Source of the DNA: Xiphias gladius
Lineage: Eukaryota; Chordata; Actinopteri; Istiophoriformes; Xiphiidae
NCBI RefSeq assembly: GCF_016859285.1
Contig: NC_053414.1
Location: 5,219,017 to 5,283,016, forward strand
DNA length: 64,000 bases
Reading direction: 5' to 3'
The stretch's first letter is position 1, and every line of letters starts with the position of its first letter. The position numbers and the translations under genes are program-made. Positions 50,018 to 63,400 of this stretch are shown one piece after another. The notes under the pieces were generated by a model. The model searched no databases and had not been told where the DNA came from. It saw only the letters and a list, made by a program, of their open reading frames with translations.

Positions 50018-50057
50018 GAAGCTGGGTCAGGTCGGGTCAGGTCAGGTCAGGTCGGTG
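50018..50057. repeat. GGTCA-type pentanucleotide minisatellite
   Basis: GGTCAGGTCGGGTCAGGTCA GGTCAGGTCGG: 5-bp units lying 40 bases beyond the CREBRF-like stop codon, thus in its 3' UTR. The units are AGGTCA-like half-site look-alikes. Confidence 0.75.
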
Positions 50058-50094
50058 GGGGCGTGGAAGGCGGAGGGAGGGGCGCTGGGTGAGT

Positions 50095-50201
50095 TTACCC
50101 CGCTGCCTCGTCCCCCTCCTGGAGGGGCTCTTTGCGCTGGTTCTGACTGCCCGCGCTGGCCGCCAAAATCCTCTGCACAAAGTCTTTGGTCCGCCCGGCA
50201 A
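50095..50201 (-). CDS. CREBRF-like terminal coding exon
   Basis: 107 nt from ctttag to TAA. Encodes [20 protein letters not shown] and a hydrophilic tail ending [14 protein letters not shown]--(I/V)L matches the CREBRF C-terminus; the final tail does not. Confidence 0.88.
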
Positions 50202-53200
50202 CTAAAGGACCTGTAGTTGTCATGGAAATAAATTAGGAGGCGTGACGGGCAAACGTTGCTATAAACTGAAATGTCTGAGTCCCCTTTCTGGACCTTTTAA
50301 AGTACTTGGGGGACAAACCTGTTTAATGAATTGAGCAACTTAAAACACAGTTAGGACAAGGCACAGTTGTTGCACAGATGCAGATGTTTTCAAGGTTTCG
50401 GCTCGCATTGTGTGCGTTTCTCACCGCTGGACTCTCGGAGGATGTCTTCCAGGCGTTGGGTCATACCTCGCTCGTCCGTGTCCTCCTCCTCACTGCTCTC
50501 CACTCGTCGTCTGATCACCTCCTTGATCCGCAGCAGAGCCCCCAGCAGGTTCTCTGTGCGACGACAGAAATGAGATAAAAAGAGGAATTCTCTGAAATCA
50601 GCGCCGCCGGGAAGGCAGGTATTCTCTGTCTGGTCGTCGTCGCTGGCTGACAGTTTCCACCGGCGGCGAGCAGCGCCACGGCACTGGGCCGGGAGTTGAA
50701 ATTGTTTTTGTATCCGTACCAATGCTACCGAAGCCAAAACGGCACTTTTTTCACTACCTCACTTTGAAGAATGTCTACACTTTTTCCTTGCAAGTCCTTT
50801 TTTTTTTCTCTTTGGTTTGTTTATTTAACAGAACAAGCCAAAGTTATCAAACTCATTCACGTTTCCTGTTGTCTTAACACAAAGCATCTGTACAAGACTC
50901 CTGCTAAAATGAAATACTCATAAAAGTTTCAAAATGATCTTATCAAAGAAATGGACGTCAATGAGACTAACGACGTATCTACACACAAAGTGCCTCAGCT
51001 GTGTTTGTCAGTCAAACAGAAAACAGAAATGCCCCTATTTGAATCTATCCAGCTGTCTACACGGGCTGCCCAGCGAGCTCGTGTTTTTCAGCGCACTTTT
51101 ACACGTCGAGTCTATTATCTTCTTGCTGGGCGCTGAAAAAACGCCGTGCCCTAGACTCGGCGCGGCGCCCGAATCCTGAGCTGCATCCCGAGAAGACGTG
51201 GATGGAGCACCGAGGCCAGTGCCGCCGCTCACTGTCTGCCTTCCGTGTAGACACGGCGCCTGTGTCTGACAAAGCATTCAGCGCCAGCTGTTAGTATTTG
51301 ACCTTTTTCTGATTTTCACTTTGATCGAGGGACAGATTTCGGTTTGAGACTCAGAAATGACTGCGGTTCCAGCCCAAGCCACACATTGCATTTTATTTCT
51401 CAAAAATTAAGACCACATTTCCCATAAAAACCCCTGGGCTTCCGAGGAAGGAGAGGATGTTTGTTTTATCCAGCAAAAGGGAAAGTTGTTGAAAAGGAAA
51501 GTAAACCTAAGTCAAGTGAAATAAGGGCAGTGTTGACCGGAAAGTTAGACGAGCTGGCCCGCGACCAGATGGCGGGATGGACTTGGTGAGGAAAGTGAAA
51601 GCAGCACTTGACCCTTCCTGACGGCTGCCATTACCACTTGAGCAAGACCGTTAACTCTCCACCGCTCCGGTGGAGCTGCTGGCTGGCAAACGCGTCAGAC
51701 TTCCTTCCAGAGAAGCCTGGCAACCTGTTAACACCAGAGCTGGAACGATTAGTTGATTAATCCATTAGTCAGTTGCCAGAAATATTTATCAGCAACTATT
51801 TTGATAATCAATTAATCATTTCAGCCTTTTTTTTTTCAGTCAAAAGCCACAAACATTCTTTGCTTCCAGATCCTCCAACGCGAGGGATTTCTGCCTCTCT
51901 TTTTTTCTTTTTTTTTTTTTGGAAACAAAACAAGCAGTTGGAGACGTCGCCTTGAGCTCTGGGAAACTGTGAAAGACACTTTTGGACATTTTATAGACTA
52001 AACGATTAATCGATTCATTAAGAAAATAATTGGCAGATGACTCAGTAATGAAAATAATTGTTAGTTGCAGCTTTGCAGCTTTTCTGGTTTGGTTTCTTTA
52101 ATGTTGTTCTTTAATATTCATGCGCTAATGATTTTCTGACGAGCTGAGATTTAACATGATGCATCTTAAGGCAGAAAAGCAGAGGAACGTACAACAGCTA
52201 ATGGGCGATTCAAGCCATGTGTGTAGGTGGGCAAAGGACCGCCCCCTCCCCCAAGTTTCTATAACACACACACTGTAACTGCAGTCAGGAGGCTTCCCGG
52301 CACTGGCACGGTGCCTACTTGTGCGAAGTTTTGTTCTGAATCTGCTGCTAAGCATGTAAAGCGTGTTTTATATAGATGCAAATTACAGAGAGGGCAGAGA
52401 GAGGACAGAGAGAGAGAGAGAGAGAGAGCAAGCGAATGGGAGAGAATTAAAGAAAAGAGAAGAAAGAGCCACAGGAAGAGAGGAGGGAAAGAGGAAGCGA
52501 ATGGATGTGTGAGGTTAAGCTGCGTGTGTTCTGGCTTCCTGCCAGGGGGGGCAGAAATTTGCGGGAGCCACAAGCAAAGCCATGAAACGCCAGACCCGGA
52601 TCAGGAATGGCTGGAATGTTAAAAAAAACCGGACAAAGGCAGCTGGACGCTGGTCAGGGTTGAATTCAGAGAGGCTGGGCCAAACCAGACGAGGAGGCGG
52701 AGGCGGGCAGGACCGGACTGACAGATTTGGCAGAGCGGAGGTGTCGATGATCAGAAACAAGGTGAAGTCACCCTTCTCCGGTTTAACCACTAATCGGCGT
52801 GTTCACATGCTCTCCAGTGAGGTGGTTACTATCATGCTTTTGGCGGTAACCCGATTCCTTAAACAGGGCATCTCCAAGTTGGCCCCGAAAAGAGGATTTC
52901 TCAGTCATCTGTAGCTCGATTTGTAGTTTCTTTTTTGATCGCGAAGAGAGGCTGGAGCACTTCGGCTTTGCCACCCCGCAGGTGTGCGACGCGTTACTTG
53001 CCGTATGTTGGAGGATCACAGCGGGAGTGAGCCATTAGGCTTTGCAGAGATTTTATCCTAAAGGGCTGTAACTGCCGCCGCTGTCAAATAAATTCAGTAA
53101 ATCGATTAAACATCATGTAAAACTCGGCTTTTCTTTGACTGGAAATGTTATTAACACGGCAACGTTTCTGCAGAAAAAGTCAACATGAGTCAACTTTCAC

Positions 53201-56200
53201 AGCGGAAGATGAGATGAGAGATCTGGGATCTCGCTCAGCTGGGAGCCAATTCTTTCGCTGTCAGCGTGTCCAGCGGTATGTTAAACTGCAGGCATGTGGT
53301 GGACTGAAATAAAGAGCGTCTCTGCTAACACCAGAAGCAATTATAATACTTTTAAGAACTCTTTTTAAGAAGAAAGTCTCAGTGTCGGAGAAAACAGAGA
53401 AACCTCTGGGCTGGAGTTGGAAAAACAAGTTCGCAAATGGTTCGACAACATGATTAGAATCACCCTCCCGAGCAGAGAAGCGTGCAAGCAATGCTGCTGC
53501 TCCCTACTCCAGTCACGTGTGGACACACTTTTTACCCGATGCGGTTGATCAACGAACCAATTTCAAGTACTCGGATGACTGCGCAGGGTTGCATCCACCC
53601 TTGCGTGGCAAGCGGGACAACGCTGCAGGAGCGGATGACCTGAACTGGGCGGGTTCCAGTTGTCGGCAATGCGAGGGATGTCATGGCTCAGCAACACCCT
53701 CAAAGAACTGCAGCAAATGTTCTGAATCGTGATTTACTCCTCCAGTAAATGAGGGGGGACCATTTAATGTAACGTTCCACGTAGTATTTCATTAAAGTGT
53801 ATTCGTTTCTTCTGATGTTAGTATGGTGGTGAGGGTGATGTTTAATAAATGTATAGATTCAAATAGCCAAACTACAACATCCTCTGTCACAGCCAAGCTT
53901 AATTTTCATTTCACAAAGCACCGCTGTCGCCACTTTTCAGGAAGGTTTAGTTATTCAGATGAATTAAGAGGAAGTCTGGAAAATCCCACAAGCTTTACAA
54001 TTTCCTCATCCCATAAAAAGGACCGAACAGTCCTTCAACCTGTAAATCCTCAAAATAAGAATTAGGCGTGTGTGTGTCTGCGACACTGACCATACTCCTG
54101 GTTGAGCCCCCACAGCTTGATCTTGTTGGCTTCGTGCTGGGCCTTCTTCTTCAGCCGGCAGGCCCTAGAAGCAGAGGCAAAGAAAGCACCGTCATTCTCT
54201 GGAACAGGAAACTCTGTCCTAGCGTTCCCGTTCTCCACACGATCCTGTAACCGAGCCGGCTGGCTCACGCTGTCAGCAGCTGGAGCGCGAGGGGGACTGA
54301 CTGAAAATCTCCCGTGTCCCTGACTGCTCCAGCTACCATTAAACACCGCGGCTCTGAGGGGATATGGCCAGTGTGGTTTCCGAATATTTGGGGTTGAAAA
54401 AAGGTAGCGGAGAACGGATCAATCGATGCGTGTTAATTATTAATGCATCTCACGGGGACCATTCTCTTCAGCGCGCTGAGAATTTCCCTTTTCCTGCAGC
54501 TGTGAGTCAGCTAGATGGAACTTAAGGAGGCAAATCGCATGCGGGCCAGTAATGTTGGACAGAATACTCCTTCTGTTTCTCTGCTTGTTGAAATGTTAAG
54601 ATTGTTCCTCAGCCACAGTCCCTGCTCGTTTGGGGAGAACGTAGATGACCCTACAACAGTTTAGCGGTTCCTAGTCATCGTGGGGATGGGACTGGCTGCA
54701 CTGACTCTAAAGAGGATGTTCCGACAGGTAACAAAGGTTTTTTAAAGTGGTTTCAAGTGCTTCCCCTACCTACCTAGAGGCCCCTCAATGGAGCGTCGAT
54801 GTAGAATTTTCAAAACGTCCCTCCTGCAATACCAAAAAAATACCCCGTAAAGAGGATTTGCTCTTCATTGTGATGGGTCGCTCACAGATGCACATTGATT
54901 TAATTAATTTAATAATTCCCCAAACTGAAAGCCTCTAGTACTTGTATGGGTTTCGGGAAAACGCCCACAGCGGGTTGTCTTTAAGATGCTTCCAGGCGTA
55001 TCCAAACCTGAGGTTTTACCTGTTTGCGAGATCAAACCCGGCAACGGATCACATGACGATGAGAGGCAAACCGGGCCTGCAGGAAAAGAATGACTCAGAC
55101 CTCGCACGGCAGTGTCGCCCGTGTTGTGGAAAATGTTGCGGACGTAAATTATAAAACCGCATGCTTTGTTGTGGAGAAAATTATAAACCAGAGCAGGGTT
55201 CACCAGAGTTGTAAAAGCTGTGCCCAGATTCACTCCGCCTCTGAGATCAAAACCACAGAGTACAGCCATTCCAAAATAGCCGATGGACTGCTGCCAAAAA
55301 CATTGCTGCTATTAACACTGGTGTTATCAAGGGTCTTAGATAAAAGTCAATAAATAAATAGATTACAATTTCACTTCTGTGTGTTCAGTAAAAAGATTGG
55401 TTCTCGATTCGTTAGCCTAGCTTAGCACCAAGATCGGAGGCAAGGTGAAAACTGCTAGCCTCCGCTAAAAAAGGAAAAGAAAATGCTTTTTCCAGTTGCC
55501 CAAAAACTCTGGTATTTACACATTATATATTAGTAGCCCACAAACTAACCACCAAGACCTTCTGAAAAAAATGTGCAAAGCTGAGAACTTCACCACAAGA
55601 GAGGACTGCTGAGTTACCGCGGGCGGGGAACCGGGGCTGGCTGTTGCTGGTCAGTAAATAGCTCCAGGGCGCCGGCTAACCGCTCCTTTGTATTTATTTT
55701 CATGTTAAGTACACAAAATATAACGTGTCAATATGGGAGCTTTTGAGCTGTTTGGAGCCGCCTTTGACGGAGACAGGCTAGCAGTTGCCACCTGCCTCCA
55801 GTATTTTAGCTAAGCTAGGCTAAAAACAAAAAAAGCTAAAGCGTGGACCTTGTGTTTGTTTTTCTTTGTTTTGTTTTTTGTTTTTGGTCAAACCACTGTT
55901 TCCAATGTCAAAAATTAACATTCACGCAAGGATAAACATCTCTAATATCGACATCCTTATGTAACTCCAGAAAAGAAAGATATTAATAGTATTTTCCAAA
56001 ATAAAATAGTGTTTGTGTAGGAGTAATCACCAGGTCAGTGACCATGGCATGATGTTTCCACCGCCAACTGTGTTTGCTGGAGCGTCCTGCCAAGCTGGAG
56101 GCACCGACTCTAGGAGCAGGGCGAGTGTTTTTCCTCTACGCCGCCTGAACACCCCCGGGCGGGTTGTTTTTGACGTGATTAGGAAATGAATGAGCAGGAA

Positions 56201-59200
56201 GGTATTGGATGCGGTCTGGATAATCCCACCGCTAACTCTGACCTGGTCTCAGTCAGCCACAAGTATGACAATACAAAAAGAAATGAATCTTCGCAGAGGA
56301 AATTCCTGCATATTAAACGAAAACATGAACTCAGTACACAGTGACTGTAAACTGTAAACGTCCCCCTCTCCCTTCGCTGCCTCTGTCTTTTTCTTTCAGT
56401 TTTTATCTTGCATTTTCTTTATCTCCACACCAACTCTGCGTGTTTGTGTCTTGTTTAATATATGTTTGGAAAAATAAGATATTCCCTGACTCCCCCTCCT
56501 ATTTAATCTGCCTGTAATAATGTCCTTTCTTCTGAATTCTCCCCTCCCTCCCTCCACAGATGAACTTTATATGACCCCTCTCTCCCTCCTCATCCAACTC
56601 CTTGTCTGCCTCCTCAGCCCTGCCCTGATTTCCTTCTATTCAGCCTTTCATCCTGGTTCCCTCCATCTCATCTTCGGTTTTTTTTCCCCCTCTGCTTCCC
56701 TCCATCCTTCCTTCGTTTATTCCATCACGACACTGTCCAAAGTAAACCCGTTGAAAGGAACCAGTCGACTGAAAAAATAAGTTCATGACCTACGATTTGT
56801 GTTGTGAACAGTATATAATCCTCAGGGACATCTTTTAAATGCCCTTAAATGTAAATCTACATTGTATGAAGGCTTATTATGGCAGCTTCCTCAGAGGTTT
56901 GATTTGTAAAAGGTCATCTTCAGTACGGTACATTGTGTTCCGCTCGGAGAGAGTTGAAATCAAATGCTCCCTGACATTTCAAAAATAAAAAATGCAATGA
57001 CTCTGCAAATAAGACCAGTTGCTTTCGATTTCAGATTCGATGTTTTTCTCAATGTATCCTTCGCTCTCCACGTCGTCCACAAAAAGGATGAGAAGGTCGA
57101 CATTAAATGCACCAAACACTCAGAAAAACGATCTTGACAAGGCTAAGGAAACGATTTACAAACCCTGAAAACCTCTCGGAATGCCCACTCGTGGCTGATC
57201 AAACTATGCCGAAAGTCTCTGGGGCTCTAACTTGATGCAGAAGATGCGTAAGTGGAGTCTGATACCTGGAGGCCAGCTTGTTCTTCTCCTTACGGGACCG
57301 GGCACGGGCCACGGCAGGTAGGTCGTTGACTGGGCCCATGCCGTCGATGGCAGCGTTGAGCTTCTGCAGCTGCTCCCCGATGTTGTGGAGCTTCTGGGGG
57401 TTTGGCGTCAGGTCGCTGGCGTCCGTCTTCCGGGCTTTGCGGCGCCCTTTTTTACCTGAACAAATGGACAAACTCAGATTTTCAATCCGTTCAGGTTCGA
57501 CCTCTTTGAACCGCAACAGTGTCTCTCGGCCCAAATGTGTGCTGTGCAGACAAACATTGTTCAGATCCAACTAACTTTGTCTTAAAGTTCTTGTCAAGAT
57601 CCCAAAATCTCCCAAATCTAAAGCTGGCTCTGTTACCCATAAGTGTGCGCAAATGGATGTACCAGACATCCAGATTTGTTTCCATTTAATTTAATAGTGC
57701 AGCTACAAAAATGGCCTCCTAGGCTTGATTATCTCACTGAAATGTTAGAGGAAGCAGTTACAGAATATATACCACTTAAATCTTGTTAAACGGTCATTGT
57801 TGAGGCACTAGTTTGGTTTTATTGTATTGGATTACCGTATCATATACGACAGTACTGCAGAACAGCAGTGGAGCCGAGCTGCTGCACAGCCGGAGAAGTG
57901 CCTGACGCAAGATTTACTTATCAGGGAGATGCTGAAAAATTCAGATTTTGACATAAAAGTTGTATGTAGGGCAGACGCCTGAGGGTCCCGATCCGTTCCG
58001 TGTCACACGAGAGGAGAAGAAATGGGACACTTTCAGCTGCAGTGTGAATGTCGTTTTGAGGGCTTCTGCTGGGACAAGGCTCTCAGGCAAGGGAGCCTCA
58101 CGCTTTCAGTTGCAGCTTCACCTCTCTGTGATTTGGGCTGCAATTACCAATCAGTCTATTAATGAGCCCTCGGATGAATCAGTTATGCGTTAATGTTGAA
58201 TTGCGTAGTTCGTCCGACTGACAGTCAAGAAGTAACAACAATACATAAACGGTTTTAAACATTTCAACTTGATAAGTGAGTACATTTTTGGGGCTTGTTT
58301 AATGTTTTTCTTTTTTCTAATGTTTTTCCATAAATAAAGTGCCTTGTTCATTGATTGATCTATCAATGGTGTCATCGTCGCTGCAGTGTTCTCACCCTCT
58401 CTGCGGTACAGTGTGCTGGGTAGAGTGCTGGAGCTCCAGGACAGAGACCAGTGGACGTCCCCGCCCAGCTTCTTCTTTGTGGCCGACTCGCGAGCGCGCC
58501 TGTACTCCCAGAAACAGCGACGCTTCGATGGGCGCTCACCCAGCTGCCTGGCTGGCTCTGCCTCCACCTCCGCCTCTGGAGGTACAAACACGCACGAAAA
58601 CACACAGAACTTTGAATTTGCAAAGTGATGCAAATGCAGCAAAGGCTTTGCAACTGTGGCACAAATCTCCTGGAAACTTTGTTCTATAATATCAGTGTAG
58701 CGGACTGGATTTTCAGAGGTGAAATAGCTGATAGAAATGTTCTTAAATTCAGGAAACCAAACAAAGAGGCCTTAATTGACACTACTCAAAACAAGACTTT
58801 GTAAGCCATTTATAAAACAAGAACAAGGGTCTGCAGCTTAAATGGCTAATGAAACGTCAGAAAACAAAACTGTTGGAAGAATGAAAAAGACGGATAACTT
58901 TGCTATTTTTAAGCTCTTTACCAGTAACTGGGCACAAAAAAAAGTTTGGCTTGGGAGAGAAAATCATCAGGATTCACTCCCTGGGAATTGTAACTAACCA
59001 GAACAAGTTCTTTAAAAAAAATACAGCTATTATTTATCACAATATCTTGTGATATTGTGATAAAGCCAAAGTATTGTGCAAATTAAGTGGGAGCCATGCA
59101 AAGTCTCAGGGTTTCCTTAACATGATTAAAAATGATCCTCTGGGGTCCACGAATGTTTCTACCAAAGTTAATGGCTCTCCCTCCAATATTAAATCCGTAT

Positions 59201-60384
59201 TTCACTCTGAACCAAAGAGGGAGCGACGTCTCCCTGAGCCATGATGCTAGTGTGGGCAAAGTGAGATCAATTTCTCCACGTCTGCAACTCAGACCTGTGA
59301 CTCTCCGGTCCTAAGACGGCTTTACTGTCAGCAGATTACAAAAGATGTCTTCTCTTTTGCTCTGTTTCACTGATCTTATCTTCTGTTTGTACTTGACTGT
59401 CATAATTACATGCGCCTACGTCTAAAAGTGACAGATCTGCTGAACCGTCAGAAAGTTGTTTTTTTTTAACCTCTGATTTCCCTGTGATAATACATTTCTG
59501 ACTTCTTATCTCCCTCAAATTCACCAAAGCAGAGATACCGAGCAGGTTTTAGCTTCCTCTGCTGTATTTGCTTTGATTCCACAGCTTCATAATGACAGTT
59601 CAACAAATACAGTTTTCATAACCGTATATTTTCGGCCTGCAGCCGCTAATATTCAATGAATACTGAATTCTGAAAAAGAAAAATGAAATATTCAATCAAT
59701 CTCCGTTTGTATGGTCAAAGACATAACAAATACTGAATGGAACCTAGTCCAGATGTTGCGTCAGGACCACGTGAGATTTGGGACCAACCATAGACCACCA
59801 GTGGTCCACTGATCCAAATACAGAATCTGTATTCCAGGCCTTTGTAGCGTTTTATTATGAAGAAGACTGAATCTCATCCATTACTACGGAGGTGGACAAC
59901 ATTGACGGCAATAAAGAAGAAATTTAACAGAAGGGGAAACAGCCTGTATCTCAATGTGACAGATGAACCCTAATCCTAACTGACAGGTATTAATGTTTAC
60001 GTTTGCCTGGTATGAAATCATGTTGCGAACCCTAATCCAGGAACGCATGCTGCACGTCCCTATGACAAAGCCACCACCAGCCATAGCTGTATGCATGTAC
60101 GCTGCTTCCGAGGCAGACACCTACACGAACGCACAGACGTCACAGAATATTAGCCTCAGGCGCGCAGAGCCATGAATAATGGCATCATAAATAATTCAAC
60201 ATGCGGGGCTCCGCCAGCAGGAGGAGAGACGAGACGACTCTTCAAATCCACCAGAGCTGCGTTCAAAAAAAATGTCAAAAGGAAAAACACGCCGAAGATA
60301 ACAGCAACTGGTAGGATTAAATCACCTGAAAGTTAATAACCATGAAGTCCTATCCTAGCCATTAGCCCGGGCTTTCCAGCCCCC

Positions 60385-60431
<47 letters not shown>

Positions 60432-63400
60432 CCAGATGGCTTATATAACATAATGTCGCCTGGTCCAGTCTGCAGATAGCGCCATTGTCTGCACTCTCCC
60501 TTAAACTCAGTCTCTTGCTCCATGGCTCAGTTTTATACACACACACCATAAAATATGCTCTTCAATCTTCTGTCCTATCTCTCTAAACTCACTCAACCTC
60601 CATCTTTCTCTACGAACACACACACACACTCACTTTTATATCCATCACACAGTCATGTGCGATCACCATGGGCTACCGGTAAGAATAGCTCGACCGGGCA
60701 AACACACACACACACACACACACACACTGCCGCAACAATGGAGGGCGACAATGGTGTCTCGCAACCGTCGAAATATGACCCAGGCGGGTCATTGAGAGCC
60801 AGCCAGCAACCTCTCCATTGCCTTGCAACAAGACGCCTGAGATTTGTTTATCTGGCGCGAGGACGACCAGACACAGAAAAGAGCCTGGGAAAAGATGGTA
60901 ATCTGAAGTGAAGTCATTTTATATACGCGTTATCTAACACACATGTTTATATTGAGTGTCCTGTAGTCTGGACATGAAATAACCTCCGACATGTCCGGGG
61001 GTTTAGCTGTTGCTCTAAGCTCATCATCGGTTGACCAAGCTCGAGTTCATTAATGTGGAATTAGCCGGCTTAAATGTGCTAATGGTCATATTAGAAAAAT
61101 GTGAGACTTTCGCCAAGAAGCTTACGATTCGGTGATTGTTCTTGTCCGTATATTCATGAGCGAAACATCTAAAACAAGTGAAGAAATAAACGTGTACCCT
61201 GGTGATTTATTAATGTACTCCCATATAGTTGGCAGATTCACGAGACACAGCGGAGAAAATCAAAGCAGCCGAGGCTGATATATCCTGACTTTTTAAGTTT
61301 CTGGCACAGGTCAAGCTCCACAGACGCTGCATCGTACACTTCCCACAATGCAACCTGACAGCGTCTTCCATTAGAGCCTCCGTGCCTGGTAAATGCCCAC
61401 ATCTTTCCAACTTAACGTCCCAGTTTGCAAAGCAAGCGTTCTGTTCCAAATTTGTTGTCGTCCAGAGCCGCAGGAGACATTGTACGACAGTTTTCTTTTT
61501 TTGGGGGGGGGGGTTCTTTGGTTTTTGTTTTTTTACAGGCTATGGATCAAGAAGTAAGTGGCTGGTTTTTGTTGCAGATCCAGGAATTTTCTTAATGATT
61601 CTTAACGTTGGGTGATCGAGACTGCGGTTACTGGTTCTGACAAAATGAATCATGGACACAAAAAAAAAAAAAAAAAAAAAGATTTTCTAAATGATTTTCT
61701 ATCACTATACCTTTTTTTTATGCAGATCTGATTTCAGAGGATAGATTTAAAGGACTGTGCAGCCTCCGGGGAGATATTCATTGGCCGTGCTGTAGCCAGG
61801 GTTTTATAAATATTTAGGTCATGATTTCGCCAATACCTCGACCAAACTAGCAAGAATAAAATTCTGGTGGAGGAATACTGAATTCTCTATTCATTTTTGG
61901 TCACCAAAAACTAGTCAAATTTAATTATACTGGTTCTAAAAATACCGGAATATAATCATAGAAGGGCGATTATCCCCAGGTAGCAGTCTCCTGCAGTGGG
62001 CTCCGCCCTGTGCACTTCTCCTCCTTAAATTTACATTAAAACGGTGCAAGTGTGGGCGATACAGTCAAAATGGTGGAGAAAAATCTGCTCCGAGACTTTT
62101 TAGGTTACACTATGATCCGCTGACAAACCCTGATGGCTTGCTGATGTGGCGAATTTATGTAATTTTTTTTTTTGAATAGTTTTTGAATTCTTGTAATTTA
62201 TTGCTCTTTCTGCTCGGTGTGCCCATGTGCCGTGTGGTGTGTGGTGCGCGTCAGCAAGTGTCAAGTGTCCATGTATGTCGACACTCGTGAGTGCATGTTG
62301 TGTTGTTGTGAGACTGTGACTAGAGATAGATGAACAGGCGGGGAAAGCAAATGCGCCTTTGGGAATGAACGAATTGGGTAAGTAAGCGAGTCCGAGAGTC
62401 GCTAAGTCAGTCGGTCGGTTTTTATATGTTTGTTTAGCAGTCATCTTCGAGCTCACATATCAAAACATATGAAGGGAAATGCTTTTTTTTTAAGCAGCCA
62501 ACTTCTTCCTTGCGGGGTGGAGAAGCAAAGTACGTAGGGAGGTCAAAGGTCAAAGCTTCAGCACCAGGAAAACAGCTTGAATACTGCGTACAAGGGCTGC
62601 AACTAACCACTGTTCTCATTACTGATTTATCTGCCAGTTATTAATTACCTGTCTATAAAAAGTCAGAAAATACAGAAAAAAAATGCCCAGTTTCCCAGAG
62701 ACCACGGTGACAGCTTCAAACGTCCAAAACCCAACAACAACCAGATTAGTATCACGTCTCCTAAACAGGGGAAAGCAGCAAATGCTCACATTGAGGAAGC
62801 TGGAACCAGCAAATGTTTTGCCTGAAGAAAAAAATAAACTCAAACAATCAATCAATTATCAAAATGGTTGCCGATTTAACCGATCGAGTAATTGTTTCAG
62901 TTCCAGTGCGTGCCCTCGGTGCTTGTGAGTGCAAGATAAGGGAGCGAGAAAGAAATAATGAGGCAAGAAAAAAAACATCGTTTTTTTGATCGTGAGCCAC
63001 CAGCTGAATGCCGTAGTCTGGAGCTGGCATGTTTATGTTGCTTTTGAAGCCGCATAAAAAGCGAGTTTTACTGTAATGGTTGTTTAACAATCTGTACCGA
63101 CTTTTACAACCTATTTAACCCCCCCCCCCAAAAAAAAAGACAAGAGCAGGGTTGCTGTTACAGATGGTATTTGAATAGATGAAGAGACTCCAACCCCCAA
63201 AGCCATTTCATAACAGTACGACCGTAGCCACTGAAGCAGGGTTTTGTCCAGGAATTACACCCGCAACTTCGGTATTTAATGTGCCTCTGCTCAGCCAACC
63301 AAGTTGGACAAGGCGGTCTGAGGTCTCGTCTGGACCTGAGACAGATTCAAATGGTTTCCATGTGGGCAGATGGGCTGCTGGCAGCGCTGCGAGGAGCTGA

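Larger units (their letters stand above)
43170..50094 (-). other. Probable long 3' UTR of the CREBRF-like gene
   Basis: No coding exon is recognisable here. On the minus strand, AATAAA-type signals occur near 48377 and at 43185-43190, the latter beside A/T-rich sequence typical of a 3' end. A 3' UTR of 1.7 to 6.9 kb is possible, and long 3' UTRs are known for CREBRF. The stretch contains a hAT-like MITE copy (45845-46080) and homopolymers. The extent is inferred. Confidence 0.35.
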
